Source: Imbricaverruca yamaguchii (Eukaryota; Arthropoda; Thecostraca; Neoverrucidae). From it: 64,000 nt of DNA. The position numbers and the translations under genes were made by a program. The DNA lies in assembly GCA_034440575.1 (NCBI GenBank), contig JAOTOL010001283.1:310001-374000 (forward strand), given 5' to 3'. Numbering within the stretch: the stretch's first letter is position 1; each line of letters starts with the position of its first letter. Positions 22,801-33,924 of the stretch are shown here, piece after piece. The notes beneath the pieces are model-generated. The model worked only from the letters and a program-made list of their open reading frames with translations, was not told the origin of the DNA and searched no databases.

Positions 22801-24372
22801 ATGCACGCCCCAGAGTTGGATAGCGTACCTACCGACAATATCGCCGCACTTTTCGACGCCTCAGCACTCAAGGATTCCACAACCACAGTCAGCCAGATGA
22901 AACGGGAGGCACATTCAGGGCAAAACCTGATCGTACTGACTTTCGACTCACAATACCTGCCATCACACGTACACATACAGAGCAAGGCCTACGAGGTACG
23001 CCTTTACGTGCATCTACCACTACGGTGCCGGTCTTGTCTGCGGTACGGACATGGCGAACGCGTATGCACGTCGCCATCTCCAAGGTGCAGCCAGTACGCC
23101 GGCCACCACGCGACATCCGACTGCCACTCTTCCGAACGGAAGCGTGCAGGCTGCGCAGGACCACACCCCGCCACCGACCCCAATTGCCCCATGTCGGCAC
23201 AGGAGAGGGAGGTGTGCCGGTATGCGGCAATCCACCGAGTGCCACACGTATCAGCACGACAGCATCTACGCCACAATACCACTGACATTCGCACAGCCAC
23301 AACTGCACCTCTCCACACAGCACCTACCACCGGGCGAAGCTACGCAGCCACGCTCTCCACACCTAAGCCCACACCCCTTACAACACCGGCCCCCACCGGC
23401 CCTACCATCCCACCAGCAGCTGGCTCCCGGAGCCCGGCACAACTCTCTCCTCAACGCTCCTCCGACCCTCACCTCAACCGCCCCTCCGACCCTCGCCTCA
23501 ACCGCCCCTCCGACCCTCGCCTCAACCTCCCCTCCGACCCTCGCCTCAAGGGCCCATCCTACCCTCGACCCAACCGCCCCTCCGACCCTCGCCTCAACCA
23601 CCCCTCCGACCCTCGACTCAACCGCCCCACCGATCCCCGAACTCTCCGGCCCACTGCCCCTCGACCTCGCCGTTCACCACTCCTTCCCACCCACCCCACC
23701 CAGGACCTGGCCTGCTCCCACATCCTCTCCACTTCGGACCTGGCCCTTATCCACATACCCTTCTCCCACGACCCGGCCACCTGCCACACTCCTTCCACCG
23801 CGAGTCCGGCATCCCACGTCAACCCCACCGAGGAATGGGGCTGCTTCCCCTCCCACCCCATCTCAGACCCGGCAACGTCGCTCCTCCAACACCCAGACCC
23901 AGTCTCCATTTCATCCCACATTGGCACCCACCCATCCTCCATGGGAACTGGCCGTATCCTTTCGCGCCACCCCTTCCAATCGGCCAGGGCCGACCTCACC
24001 ACCCTGAAGCTTTCCCCCCACTGCCTCCTCCAGGCCCTCGGCCGCTACCACACCCATCCGGCCGACCCAAACCAAGGCTTAGAATCAAGGCCACCACACC
24101 CACCCAGACCTCCCTCAAGCCCAAGGCCACCATCGCCTGCCAAACCGAACCTCCCACAACCTCCTGCACACATACCCAAACCCACTCGAAAACCACGTCT
24201 GAGGCCAGCACTCAGACCGAACCTGCTTCTCCTGCCATGCCTGTCGAGCCCACAACACCAGAGCAACCCACCGCGCCTCCCAAGCGCAAATCTCGCCGCC
24301 ACTCCACCCAATCACCCCCAGAAACCATGCGACCAGGTCGAGGCTACCACCACTGCCTGGGACACCTCCTGA
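22801..24372 (+). pseudogene. LINE ORF1 (gag-like, CCHC zinc knuckles)
   Basis: This 523-codon frame encodes an RNA-binding gag-like protein. Residues ~76-130 hold three zinc-knuckle positions. The first is intact (CRSCLRYGHGERVC, CX2CX4HX4C). The second has Tyr for its second Cys (CSQYAGHH). The third has lost its first Cys (GCAGPHPATDPNC). Downstream the protein is Pro/Thr/Ser-rich, with eight tandem 8-residue repeats of the type SDPRLNRP (~218-285), encoded by a 24-bp minisatellite. The frame may start upstream of the first Met. It overlaps ORF2 by context only, as ORF2 begins at 24466. Two damaged knuckles suggest it is no longer functional. Confidence 0.8.
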
Positions 24373-24465
24373 CACTCTCTCCGTTCATCGATTCAACCTT
24401 TCTCCCCAACTCGACACCGACACTACCCCAGTCTAGGAACACAGAGAGCCACTACACGTTCGGGA

Positions 24466-25782
24466 ATGGAACTTTTTCTCCAGTGGAACGTCGGAGGTAT
24501 TCCAGGCAAATTCATAGAATTTAATGCTGAATTCTTACAACAAAAACCACTACTCGCTGCGCTCCAAGAAACTCACTTTCGAGATTCTGACTCCACTTGC
24601 AACAAAATTCCAGATTACACTTGGCACCTAAACAACGTAAACGGCCCACGTAGGAAATGGGGCGCAGCCATACTCATAGCAAACAGCATACCTCATCTTC
24701 GCGTAACGTTAAATACTCCCCTGAATTGCGTAGCAGTCAGCCTCAAAATTGCACATTGCCAAACCACAGTAATCTCACTATACATTTCGCCATCAACTGA
24801 AACCCCCACACCACAGGAACTGAACGACCTGCTGCTTCAGGCCTCTCCACTAGTTCTCATTATGGGGGACTTTAATGCTAAACACCCCTCATGGGGAAGC
24901 GACCAGACAGATACTAGAGGGCACCAAATTCACCAGTTTATTTCGGACCACAACCTAGTACTTCTTAACACCGGGGCCGCCACCCGCCACAACCCGACCT
25001 TATTAGGATCGGACGCTTGCATAGACTTAACGTGCTGCACCCCACGACTTAGCTCACTATTTGACTGGTCAGTTTCAGACGTTCCCGGGCTGAGTGACCA
25101 CTATCCAATCACAATTAGGCTCAGCACGGACGCTATCCACCATACTAAACTATTCAGACAATCTTGGAATTTGAAAAGAGCGGACTGGACTAAATTCGAG
25201 GAACAGGTGGACCTCAACATAGCAACTTCAGATACCAGTAAGATAGAGACAATCCTAAGGGCCATCAGCTCAGCAGCACACGATTCAGTCCCAAAAAGTA
25301 ACAAACCTAGAAAAAAAGCATCTATGCCATGGTGGACCCCGGACTGTCAAAGGGCAATCGCCGCACGGCGCCGAGCTCACAAACAATTCAAAAGATGCGT
25401 GTGCGAAGAACACCTATCAGCATACAGGCAATCTCAAAAGCACAGCCGGTACACAGTTCGAACAGCACGCCAAGACTTATGGCAGTCTTTTGCCTCGCAA
25501 TTCAATAGGTCCACACCAACCGGTAGAATCTGGGACCTGATGAAGCGCTTCAACCTGAAACCCCCACCACCAGGCCCTTTCCCCAAGCTGACGGTGAATG
25601 GACAGCACATCACTGACCCACAACAAGTCGTAGACCACTTTATACTACACTACGCCAGCGTATCGGGCAACAGGAACTATGACACCACTATAGTAAGCGT
25701 CCTAGACACCCTTGCCTCCAAAGCAAATTTAACTCTGACAATAGAGAAATCTACAATCAATCATTCACTATGCACGAATTAG
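24466..25782 (+). pseudogene. LINE ORF2, endonuclease part
   Basis: The start MELFLQWNVGG marks an exonuclease-endonuclease-phosphatase fold of the APE type, used to nick target DNA. Catalytic landmarks are present: Asn in QWNVGG, Glu in LQETHF (~residue 37), GDFNAKHPSWGS (~135-147) and SDHYPI (~217). The remaining 200 residues are the linker towards RT, with a basic RRRAHKQFKR stretch. The frame ends at 25782, where coding continues in another frame from 25770. This is a frameshift, because the linker-to-RT order is continuous with related elements. The domain itself looks intact. Confidence 0.88.
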
Positions 25783-26915
25783 AACTTGCCCTCAGCAAGT
25801 GTGGAAACACGTCAGTTGGGCCGGACGACATTCATTACCAGTTTCTTAAACGTCTTAGCAAAAACTCCCTAACGTATCTACTAACGGCCATAAATGAACT
25901 GTATCAAACCGACACGTTTCCCGCATCCTGGCGGGAGAGCGTAGTCATACCATTACCAAAGCCGCACAAAGATCACTCCACCCCAAAAGGCTATAGACCC
26001 ATCTCACTTACTAGCTGTGCTAGCAAGCTGGTCGAACGCATGGTCAACACATTATTGAGGCAATTTCTGGAACACAACGACCTGCTCGACGAATTTCAAT
26101 GCGGCTTCCAACGGCAAAAATCAACTACAGACAATCTCATTAGGTTAGTGCATGACACCAAAAGTGGTCTATACATCAAGCGCACAACAATAGCTGCCTA
26201 CCTAGACATCACTGCCGCCTTCGACCGAGTACACAAGTCAGCGCTGACACACAAACTCCACAAGATATGCCTACGCGGACACATGGCGCACTTCATTCTG
26301 AACTTCCTCAGAGATAGGACTCTTAGGGTCCGATTCGACAATGTCACACCAAACACCACAACTCAGGAGCAGGGCCTGGCTCAAGGGAGCGTGCTTTCGC
26401 CGAGCTTTTTCATCATCATGATCAACGACATACTTGCCGACCACGGGGACAATTCACTTCAATACTCATTTTTCGCGGACGACAAGCAATCTGGACAACA
26501 TCACAATGCTTCCTTAAAGCTGATAAAAAACATTCAGGCAGGACTAGACCACATTGCAAAGTGGTGCAGAACTTGGGGTTTCACCCTGTCCGCAGAAAAA
26601 TCTGCCACTGTCACATACAGTCGTCTCCGTCCCACACCGAAAACATCACTTAAAATCGATGGCAAAGCCATCGAGCAGGTGAAAAGTTTCAAATTCCTAG
26701 GGGTGCACTTAGACGAAAAACTTAGTTTCAACACCCATATCACCTACATCACGAAACGATGCGCGAAGCGCGTCAACATAATACGTGCACTTGCAGGAAC
26801 AGACTGGGGCGGAGACAGGAAAACACTTCTGCGACTGTACACATCAATCATACGACCCATCATAGAATACAACAGCATCATTTTTTTTCTCCACAATTTC
26901 AGAAAGTCGGAGTAA
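25770..26915 (+). pseudogene. LINE ORF2, reverse transcriptase part
   Basis: The non-LTR RT fingers and palm are complete: GPDDIHYQFLKRL, KGYRPISLTSCASKLVERM, FQCGFQRQKSTTDNLIRL, AAYLDITAAFDRV, GLAQGSVLSPSFFI and the catalytic FFADDK (~residue 235). These are followed by the thumb block KSFKFLGVHLDEKLSFN. The frame breaks near 26885 in an eight-T run. Sequence after the break in the neighbouring frame (KLEVIQNSCIRAATGA) is the normal continuation, so this is a homopolymer frameshift. The catalytic Asp pair is conserved. Confidence 0.88.
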
Positions 26916-27099
26916 AAAATTAGAAGTCATCCAAAACAGCTGCATCAGAGCAGCCACAGGCGCCCTTAGCGCTACACCGATAACTAGTCTTCTAGTAGAC
27001 TCAAACACACCATCACTCCACCACAGGAGGACACAACACCTGTGCCGTTACCACATCAAAATCAAATCCATTCAAAATAATCCGGCACAGCGCTGCTTC

Positions 27100-28143
27100 A
27101 TGCCTGACAGATACCACAATAGCCGGTTTGCGCGCAAACCTCCACCATATAGCATTCAAATTGCCACGGCTCTCTCAGATCTTAACCTCACAATGCCATC
27201 CACTGCAGCTCGACCGCTCACTAGGCTCTTCTGGACTTTCAGTCAACCAAAGATCGAGTATTTGCTCTCGGAGAAGAAAGCCACTATCACATCGGCGGAG
27301 ATTCTAGGCCTCTTTCACAAGTTTCCCGATGACAAGAATCACAAATCACTCGTATTCACGGATGAGTGGAAACGCGAGGCTAAGGTAGGCATCGGCATCA
27401 CTGGACCAGGACTCAGAATTTCCAAACGTCTACCGGATAACTTCTCCATCTACTCCGCTGAAGCAATGGCCATTCTGGCAGCTATTTCTATTATCATTAA
27501 GCAAAAAGTCAGAAACGTAGTGATTTGCTCAAACTCCAAATCCATCCTGTAGTCAATTAGGAACACCCACGACTGTCCTCATCACATCATTGATCGAATC
27601 CAACAAATCGTGGCCCATAACACAAATATGAACTTTTCCTTATTCTGGATTCCGGGCCACGCCAACATCCCAGGTAACGAAGAAGCAGACCGGCTCGCAA
27701 AGCAAGCCTTAGCATCGAACACCTACCCCAGCGTGGAATATTCGGTAGACGATTGCAAAGCACTCCTACAACACCACATTCGCCAACAACAACAGAACAC
27801 ATGGGCACAACATAACTCAACACGGCACAAATCCAACCACGCCCACGCGATAAAACCAACCATAGGCATATGGAACACATCAAATCAGTCTCACCGATCA
27901 AAAGAGGTCATCCTCATTATACTTAGAACCGGTTGCACAAAACTAACACAGCCTCGATTAGAGGATGGCCAACACACAACACCACACTGCGACACCTGCA
28001 ACACCACGTTAAACATAGGCCACATCCTGCTAGACTGCAGTAGCTTTAGCTCTCAGAGACAACCACTTAAGGCTTTCTGCCAGAGAGGGCACCACCCTAT
28101 CGCTTCCATCGCTTCTCGGTGTCAAACACGCAGAACTCATTGA
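27100..28143 (+). pseudogene. LINE ORF2, RNase H and C-terminal part
   Basis: The RNase H fold is recognisable from VFTDEWKREAKVGIGI, YSAEAMAILAAI and FWIPGHANIPGNEEADRLAK. The third acidic position reads CSNSKSI, where an Asp is expected, so it carries Asn, and a TAG stop follows at 27550-27552 (probably from CAG). The C-terminal CDTCNTTLNIGHILLDC is the zinc-like end found in RNase H-bearing LINEs. The frame then degrades before 28143. It is a relic of an I-like element and the enzyme is dead. Confidence 0.82.
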
Positions 28144-28486
28144 ATTGCTATTTGAAAATACGTATGCCACAAAACTAGCAGGAGCTCTCTTGGCACCACC
28201 AACGTTCACATCAACTTGCAATACATGACCGCGAAACACTCGTAGGAAACACGTAAATAGTCATCCCCGCATGGCGTCGGACGTACATAAGCCGTTTTGC
28301 TTCCCAGTTAGAAATAATTGGCTACCTGGCGGTACCGTCGGAAGTAGATGAGCCGACTTGCCTTCCGACTCCTAACGTAAATGGCTACCCAGAGGAGCAG
28401 TAGACGTAGATGAGCCGATTTGCCTTCCGACTCCAAACGTAAATGGCTACCCAGAGGAACAGCGGATAAGTCATGCTGTTTTTATG

Positions 28487-29285
28487 TTCATAACAAAGCT
28501 AAAGGGAAGAAAGAGAAAGAGAAGAAAAAAGAAAACACCATGATGTATAGAAAACTTAGTTCATGTTAACCAGAGTATTTTGTACTTGTACTGTAAAGAA
28601 ACAGATTAGGTTTAGATGGTGGAGTGACTCTACACCATTTGCTGTAAAATTAAAAATTGTGCAAAAAACAACAACAGAACCACTGGATTTCCCTCCACTG
28701 TGGAAGTACAACTTGCAGCATAAAATGCTTTTAATGCAGCATAAAATGAGACTAACAGATGCTGATGGATTATAAATCAGATTGCCCTTAAGAATGTGCT
28801 ATGCCACGAAACAACAATTCCATTGCTATGCTGATGTTTGTACCAGGGGCATCGATTTGTATCCTTTTGTGGGGGCCATGACACCACCAATGTTGGTCTT
28901 GGCCCCCTCAATGCTGATTTGAGCCCCCAATAACCACTGCTATATTTATGCTGATAAGAAAGCTAAAGGAAAAATTAAAAGCGCCCTGCTCCTTAAAATA
29001 CTTAGTTGATGTCAAGCAACACACTTTGTAATGAAATTGAACATATTTTGATTGAATAGTGGATTGACTGTCGACATCTTGCTGCAAAATTTAACATTGT
29101 GTGGAAAAAAAACAAACAAGTTGGATTTCCTTCCACTTTACAAGCATAGCTTTCATTATGCATTATATGCCTACATTACATGTTGAGATTAGGTGATGCT
29201 GATGCATATTAAGCCAGATGGTATAAAAAGTTAGCAAAGCCATTAGACAACAATTGCATTGCCGTAATGACGCTTGCACACATGG
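28487..29285 (+). repeat. Diverged ~455-bp direct duplication
   Basis: Two copies (about 28487-28850 and 28945-29285) align through AAAGCTAAAGG, AACTTAGTT, GTGGA(G/T)TGACT, the TTGGATTT/CTGGATTTCC-TCCACT block, GCATAAAATG/GCATTATATG and ACAACAATT-CATTGC. Copies have diverged by substitutions and small indels. No protein is encoded. It may be a tandemly repeated 3' end of an unknown element next to the LINE. Confidence 0.65.
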
Positions 29286-30289
29286 CCAATAGCAAAAGCA
29301 CATGCATATAGAACTTTAACTGGATTCATTATATTCTTAATTTCTGGTCAGTGTGAAACGTGCACATAATCCAGTCATCAACAACGATCAGCTATCATTG
29401 AGATAGAGGATATAAAGACTATATTTATCTTCAGAGCGAACCAATCACACCATGAGCTTGCTATTTACCTAGGTACATACCCACTTGTATGCCCAATGAC
29501 AACGTGGATATATTCAATAATAATATCGGCATCACAGACAATAATACCCAATGTATCTCACAGCCTATGATACCATGAAAGAAAAAGTGAGCAAGAAGCC
29601 GCATGCACACTATTATAATTTCGATTCTTGAAGAAAGCAAGCAGGCAGGTACCAAGCCATAGCTTACAAGAGTGGGTACAAGGTACAAGATACAAGGTCA
29701 AACCTTTCACCAAATAAATGAGATTGCCATTCTTCAGAAGATCAAAATTTGTAGCATCCAAGGATAATATGTTCAGCTATAATAAATCACAGAGTCTAAA
29801 GTTCAATTTGCTGTTGCGGTCGACAAATATGGCAGAGGTGGTGGTGCAATTGCGCGCGGTGTTGAACTCGGTGACAAAACTCATGTGACGTCGATTTGAT
29901 TCGTTTTTGTTGTACTTCATACCTTTTGATATATGTGCAGATTGATGTGGTTATCAAACAACTTGCTGATATTTAATGTGATTTTAAAACGATTTGCTGA
30001 TATTTAATTCCCAAAGGAATTGTAGATGAAGAAGTTGGTAGGTACGCTCCAACAAGTCCAGTCCTTGTTTTTTTTTCTGATTTGCGATCAGGGCTTCTAT
30101 ATTAATTCCACATAACTACCGCATCTGTCTTCAAGAAGAGTTGGATTAGTTTGCTTTTATTTATACTTGTATTATACTGGTCTTTGCTTTCTCTGCCCAG
30201 GATTTCGGCACCCAATATTGTATTTGTCAGGGGTTGACACACTTTTCAGTAAATTTACAGCTTAAAGTAATTTCTGATTTCTCCGAGTT
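29286..30289. other. Intergenic AT-rich DNA, nothing recognised
   Basis: No exon, RNA gene or array is visible. Short open frames at 29461-29761 on the minus strand have no family signature. Confidence 0.4.
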
Positions 30290-31370
30290 TTTTTTTAATG
30301 CAATGTTTAGAAGTGTGATGAACTTGCTGTGAGCACTCATTTTGGTTAATTTGTGTTTTAAGGCGTTGTATGAATTCTTGGAATTTATCATTTCAATGCA
30401 ATGTTTGTGAATGTGACTAAGATGATGGACCACTCATTTTCTGTACAAATGCCTACTTTTCAAGTGGTGAGGAAAATATCACCAAAAATGGCTTTCAATT
30501 AGGTGACATTGGATAACAAATTTATAAAATAAAAATAAAACAAATGAAACAGCACCAGCCTAGCCTCTAGTTGGAAGAAGAAAACCAACACATGCATTTG
30601 AAAAATGTCAAGCAGCATATTTTCTTCTTTATTTTTTTTTAAACCTAGCCGAACCTAACCTAGCCAACATAGCAGCTTAAAAAGCTCCATTCTCGTTTTC
30701 ATTTGGGAAAAGTTTTGCAAAAAATTGCAACTTAAAACAGGCAAACCAACCTAACATAACCAAACCTAGCCAATTTATTTCTTTTACAGAGGCAAATGTT
30801 TATACATACATGTCCTGTTACTACCTTAAAGCATAACAATCCTGGTTAGGTTAGGTTGAGTGAAGTTTTTTGTTTGTAAAATTTCAATAAAATAAAAGAA
30901 ATCGCCTGATATTTTTAACAATTTTGTTTTTACAATTCGTTTCTCCGAAACCAGGGTAGGCTATGTTAGGTTAGGCTATGTTATATTTTTAATGGATTTA
31001 TTTTTATGCCATGTTGTCTAACTCAAAGCCCATGTACACAGAAAATGAGTGACCTCATCATCTTAGTCAAATCCATAAACATTGCATTGGAAATATAAAC
31101 TTCAAACATTCATAAAACACATAAACCACAAATTTACCATCCTTTCCTCTATAACTGCATACTTATCAATTGGGAGTAAAAGTAACACCTAAAGGAACGT
31201 GGAATTAGGTAATGTAGCATAAAGCAAAGGCCAAGAAAGATGTAAGATAACCTTACATGACCTGGCCCTACTTTCCATGCAAGAAATATATTGCTTTTCC
31301 TTCAAATTCTCAATCAAATTTATAAAGTATTTTCAACTTAAAAAACCTAACCTAACCTAATCTAAACAGG
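30290..31370. repeat. AT-rich dispersed repeats with CCTAA/TTAGG patches (copies 5-6)
   Basis: Two copies in opposite orientation share ACTCATTTTCTGTACAAAT / GTACACAGAAAATGAGTGAC and GGCTTTCAATTAGGTGACAT / CGTGGAATTAGGTAATGT. They also share several CCTAACCTAACC or TTAGGTTAGG doublets. They resemble 2001-3600 and 10640-11190. The inverted arrangement suggests two insertions or one element with long inverted halves. Confidence 0.6.
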
Positions 31371-31888
31371 TATGAACTCTTTTTTGGTATCATTTTTTTC
31401 TTCTAATCTTGCTTTCTCCAAAAAATATTTTTTCTTCCTCACAACAAAGCCTAACCGCTCCTGACTTAACCAAACCTGACCCCTTTGCATGCTTCATGGC
31501 GGTAAAATGTGGAGAAAACTTATTACACCCCAAAAAAGGACACAGAAATAAGTTCTTTGAACCATATCTTATATCCTTTACAGTGCTGTTCCATCCACTT
31601 CCAACTCCAGCCCTGATCAAACTTCAGGAGCGCATCCATCTCCTAAGAGCCTGCGGAGAAGGTGTGTATTGCAGTATAACTACTGTGATCTGAATTCCAT
31701 GGTATTCATGTTGCCTTATATTCCATCCTTGCCAATCCATGTAGCAGATGTTTGACTTTCCTCAAACTGTCTGAAGAACGAGTTTAAATCACGTGTGAGT
31801 GATGAACAGATGAACTATCCCTGGATTCTTATGTTGCAGCATTGCATTGCACAGTGGCATACCGAATGGGGGCATCGTGGGCAGTTTC
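31371..31888. other. Unassigned DNA left of the degenerate minisatellite
   Basis: No gene is recognised. The phrase CAGTGGCATACCGAATGGGG at 31852 resembles the left end of the insert at 19405 and may mark the edge of a mobile element. Confidence 0.35.
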
Positions 31889-33910
31889 TGACAGGTTGTG
31901 GGGCCCCAAGAATCCGCCGAGCTCAGGAAAAAATGCGTCATGCTCCCTAGAAATCCCAGTCGGTCCCCCAAAAAAATCGCACCGTGGCTCAGAAATTCAC
32001 ATTTGGTGTCCCCAAAAAGTCGCGCATAAGTCCCTGATAATGACGCTGGGACCTCAGAAGTTTGCTGATGGGTGTTGTGGTGTTCAAGAAAATCACGACG
32101 GGGCCACAAACGGTCGGGCCGGTGCCCCGTGAAAATAACGCTGAGCCTGTGGGTACGAAGAATTCTCGTTCTGGCTCCTGGCAATCACTAGATGCATGGC
32201 AGGGCACACCGGGGCTTTAAAAGTCTTCCTGGGATCACCCAACAAATCAAGCCGGGAAACGAAAAACAGACCGGATACGAAAAATCACTCTTGGATCCAA
32301 AGGTTCCACAACAATGGCTTGAACGTTCATAAAACGTGTTACCCCACCCCGACCCAAAAAAAAGAAGTGTAGCCACTAAAACTAGCGCAAGGTATCAAAA
32401 CAAGTGACCACGGTGCCCCAAAAAATCGCACTTAGGCGAAACAGTTCAGGCTGCTTCATTTCAAAATCTCGCTGGGGCCAAAACACCGCGCCGGAGCCCC
32501 ACACGTCACAGCTGGCTTCTCAAGAACCAATAACTACCCGGAATGTAACCAGGCGAGCAGAAAAATTGCCTCAAGGATCCACAATAAGAAGGCGTCGGAC
32601 CACGGAACCACGGAAAAGATCCTGTTGGGGCACCGATAAAAAAGCGAGGCACCTCGAGCCCGAATACTCGTACTGGGGCCCACAAATATCCTGCAGGGGC
32701 CTTACAAAAAATAGACCTGACGCCAAAAGTCGCAAGGGGACTCTATAGAGTGGACCGGAGTGCTGGAAAAAAAAATCAGAATAGGTCTCGAAAGAAAATT
32801 ATCCGAAGGGCCTTTCTACTCTCGATGGTACCAGCTGCGGGAAAACGCTGAGCAGCCGCAGTGGCGTACCAAGGTGAAAAGTGCTGCCCCCATCCTGAAG
32901 GGGTATGCTCCCAAGAGTCACGCCGGTTCCCCAAAAATCGCGCTGGGCCCCATAAATTCCCATTGGGGGCCCATAATTCGCGTAGCGGGCTGTGAATACA
33001 GCGGGCACCGTAACAATTACGCCAGGCTCCCAAAAATTTGCATCTGATTCCACCAAACTCGCGCTGGGAACGAGCTAATTACAACACGCCCTGATAACTC
33101 GCGACGATGTCCCCAAATATCGCGTACTGGACCCAGAATTCCGGTGGTAGTACCACAAATTTGAGTCGAAGCGCCACAAATACTTCTCTGCAAGCACAGC
33201 GTGGCCCCACAAAACGCATCTGAACTCGAAGCCGGTGCCCTATAAAATAAGGAGAAATTCCGAAGAATATATGTCCGAGTCGGGAATATTTCTCCTGAGC
33301 TCTAAGCATGCCCCAGATGCCTTCAAAAATTGTGTACCACCCCGAAAAAAGCGGACAGGAGTTGAAAAATTGCGGCGAGACACATTGTAGTGCCAGGTGC
33401 AGAGAAATCAGACCGAGACTCGGACTTTTAAAAAAAATAAGAAGTCACGAAAAGTTGCGTCGAACCCAAAAAACTGTTCCGAGTCCCCCGGATGCACTAT
33501 GCATACACATATGCATTGTGCGACTATGCACCTGGGAACAAAATGTCGCACCGTGACCCCGGAAATTATACCAAAGGAACCAAGGTTATGCTGGGATTCC
33601 ACAAATGTGCGATAAATAAACGCCTCAAATAAACAGTAAAGCCCTGAGAGCATAACGGGAGGCCGAAAATGCACCAGACCCTCCAAAGCCCGAGTTTCGC
33701 AAAAAAACGGGAGGGCCTTAAAATATCGTTGGACACCAAAAAGCGAATTGGTCGTAAAAAGGAACAAAAGGTCCGGGCACGAAATAAAGACATCGGGGTC
33801 TTCGAAAACGCAACGATACCTCAAGCATGTCATCGCTGTACAAAAGGCAACAAAGATCTAAAAAGGAGCCGGGTCTCAAATATGTGCCAGGCCCCTAAAA
33901 ATTGGCTGGA
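31889..33910 (+). repeat. Ancient, strongly degenerate ~21-bp minisatellite (2 kb)
   Basis: Roughly ninety units of 18-25 bp follow one another with the pattern GGCCCCAAAAATCGCGCTGG: a GCCCC or CTCCC start, an A-run, a TCGC/ACGC core and a closing TGG or CGG. Individual units differ at 20-50% of positions, so no two neighbours match well, yet the rhythm is continuous. It directly precedes the element copy at 33925. Frames across it are non-coding shadows. Confidence 0.8.
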
Positions 33911-33924
33911 GCTCTAAAACACAT

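Larger units (their letters stand above)
22498..28480 (+). mobile_element. Near-complete I-like LINE (gag, endonuclease, RT, RNase H), inactivated
   Basis: The order is a 5' leader, ORF1 with CCHC knuckles, then apurinic-type endonuclease, reverse transcriptase, RNase H, and a 3' untranslated region with two or three ~70-bp repeats (GATGAGCCGA-TTGCCTTCCG-CTC ... GGCTACCCAGAGGA, about 28270-28470). RNase H downstream of RT places it in the I/R1/LOA group. Frameshifts near 25750 and 26885 and a nonsense codon at 27550 break ORF2. It abuts the CR1 fragment on the left. The right end before 28487 is approximate. Confidence 0.85.
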
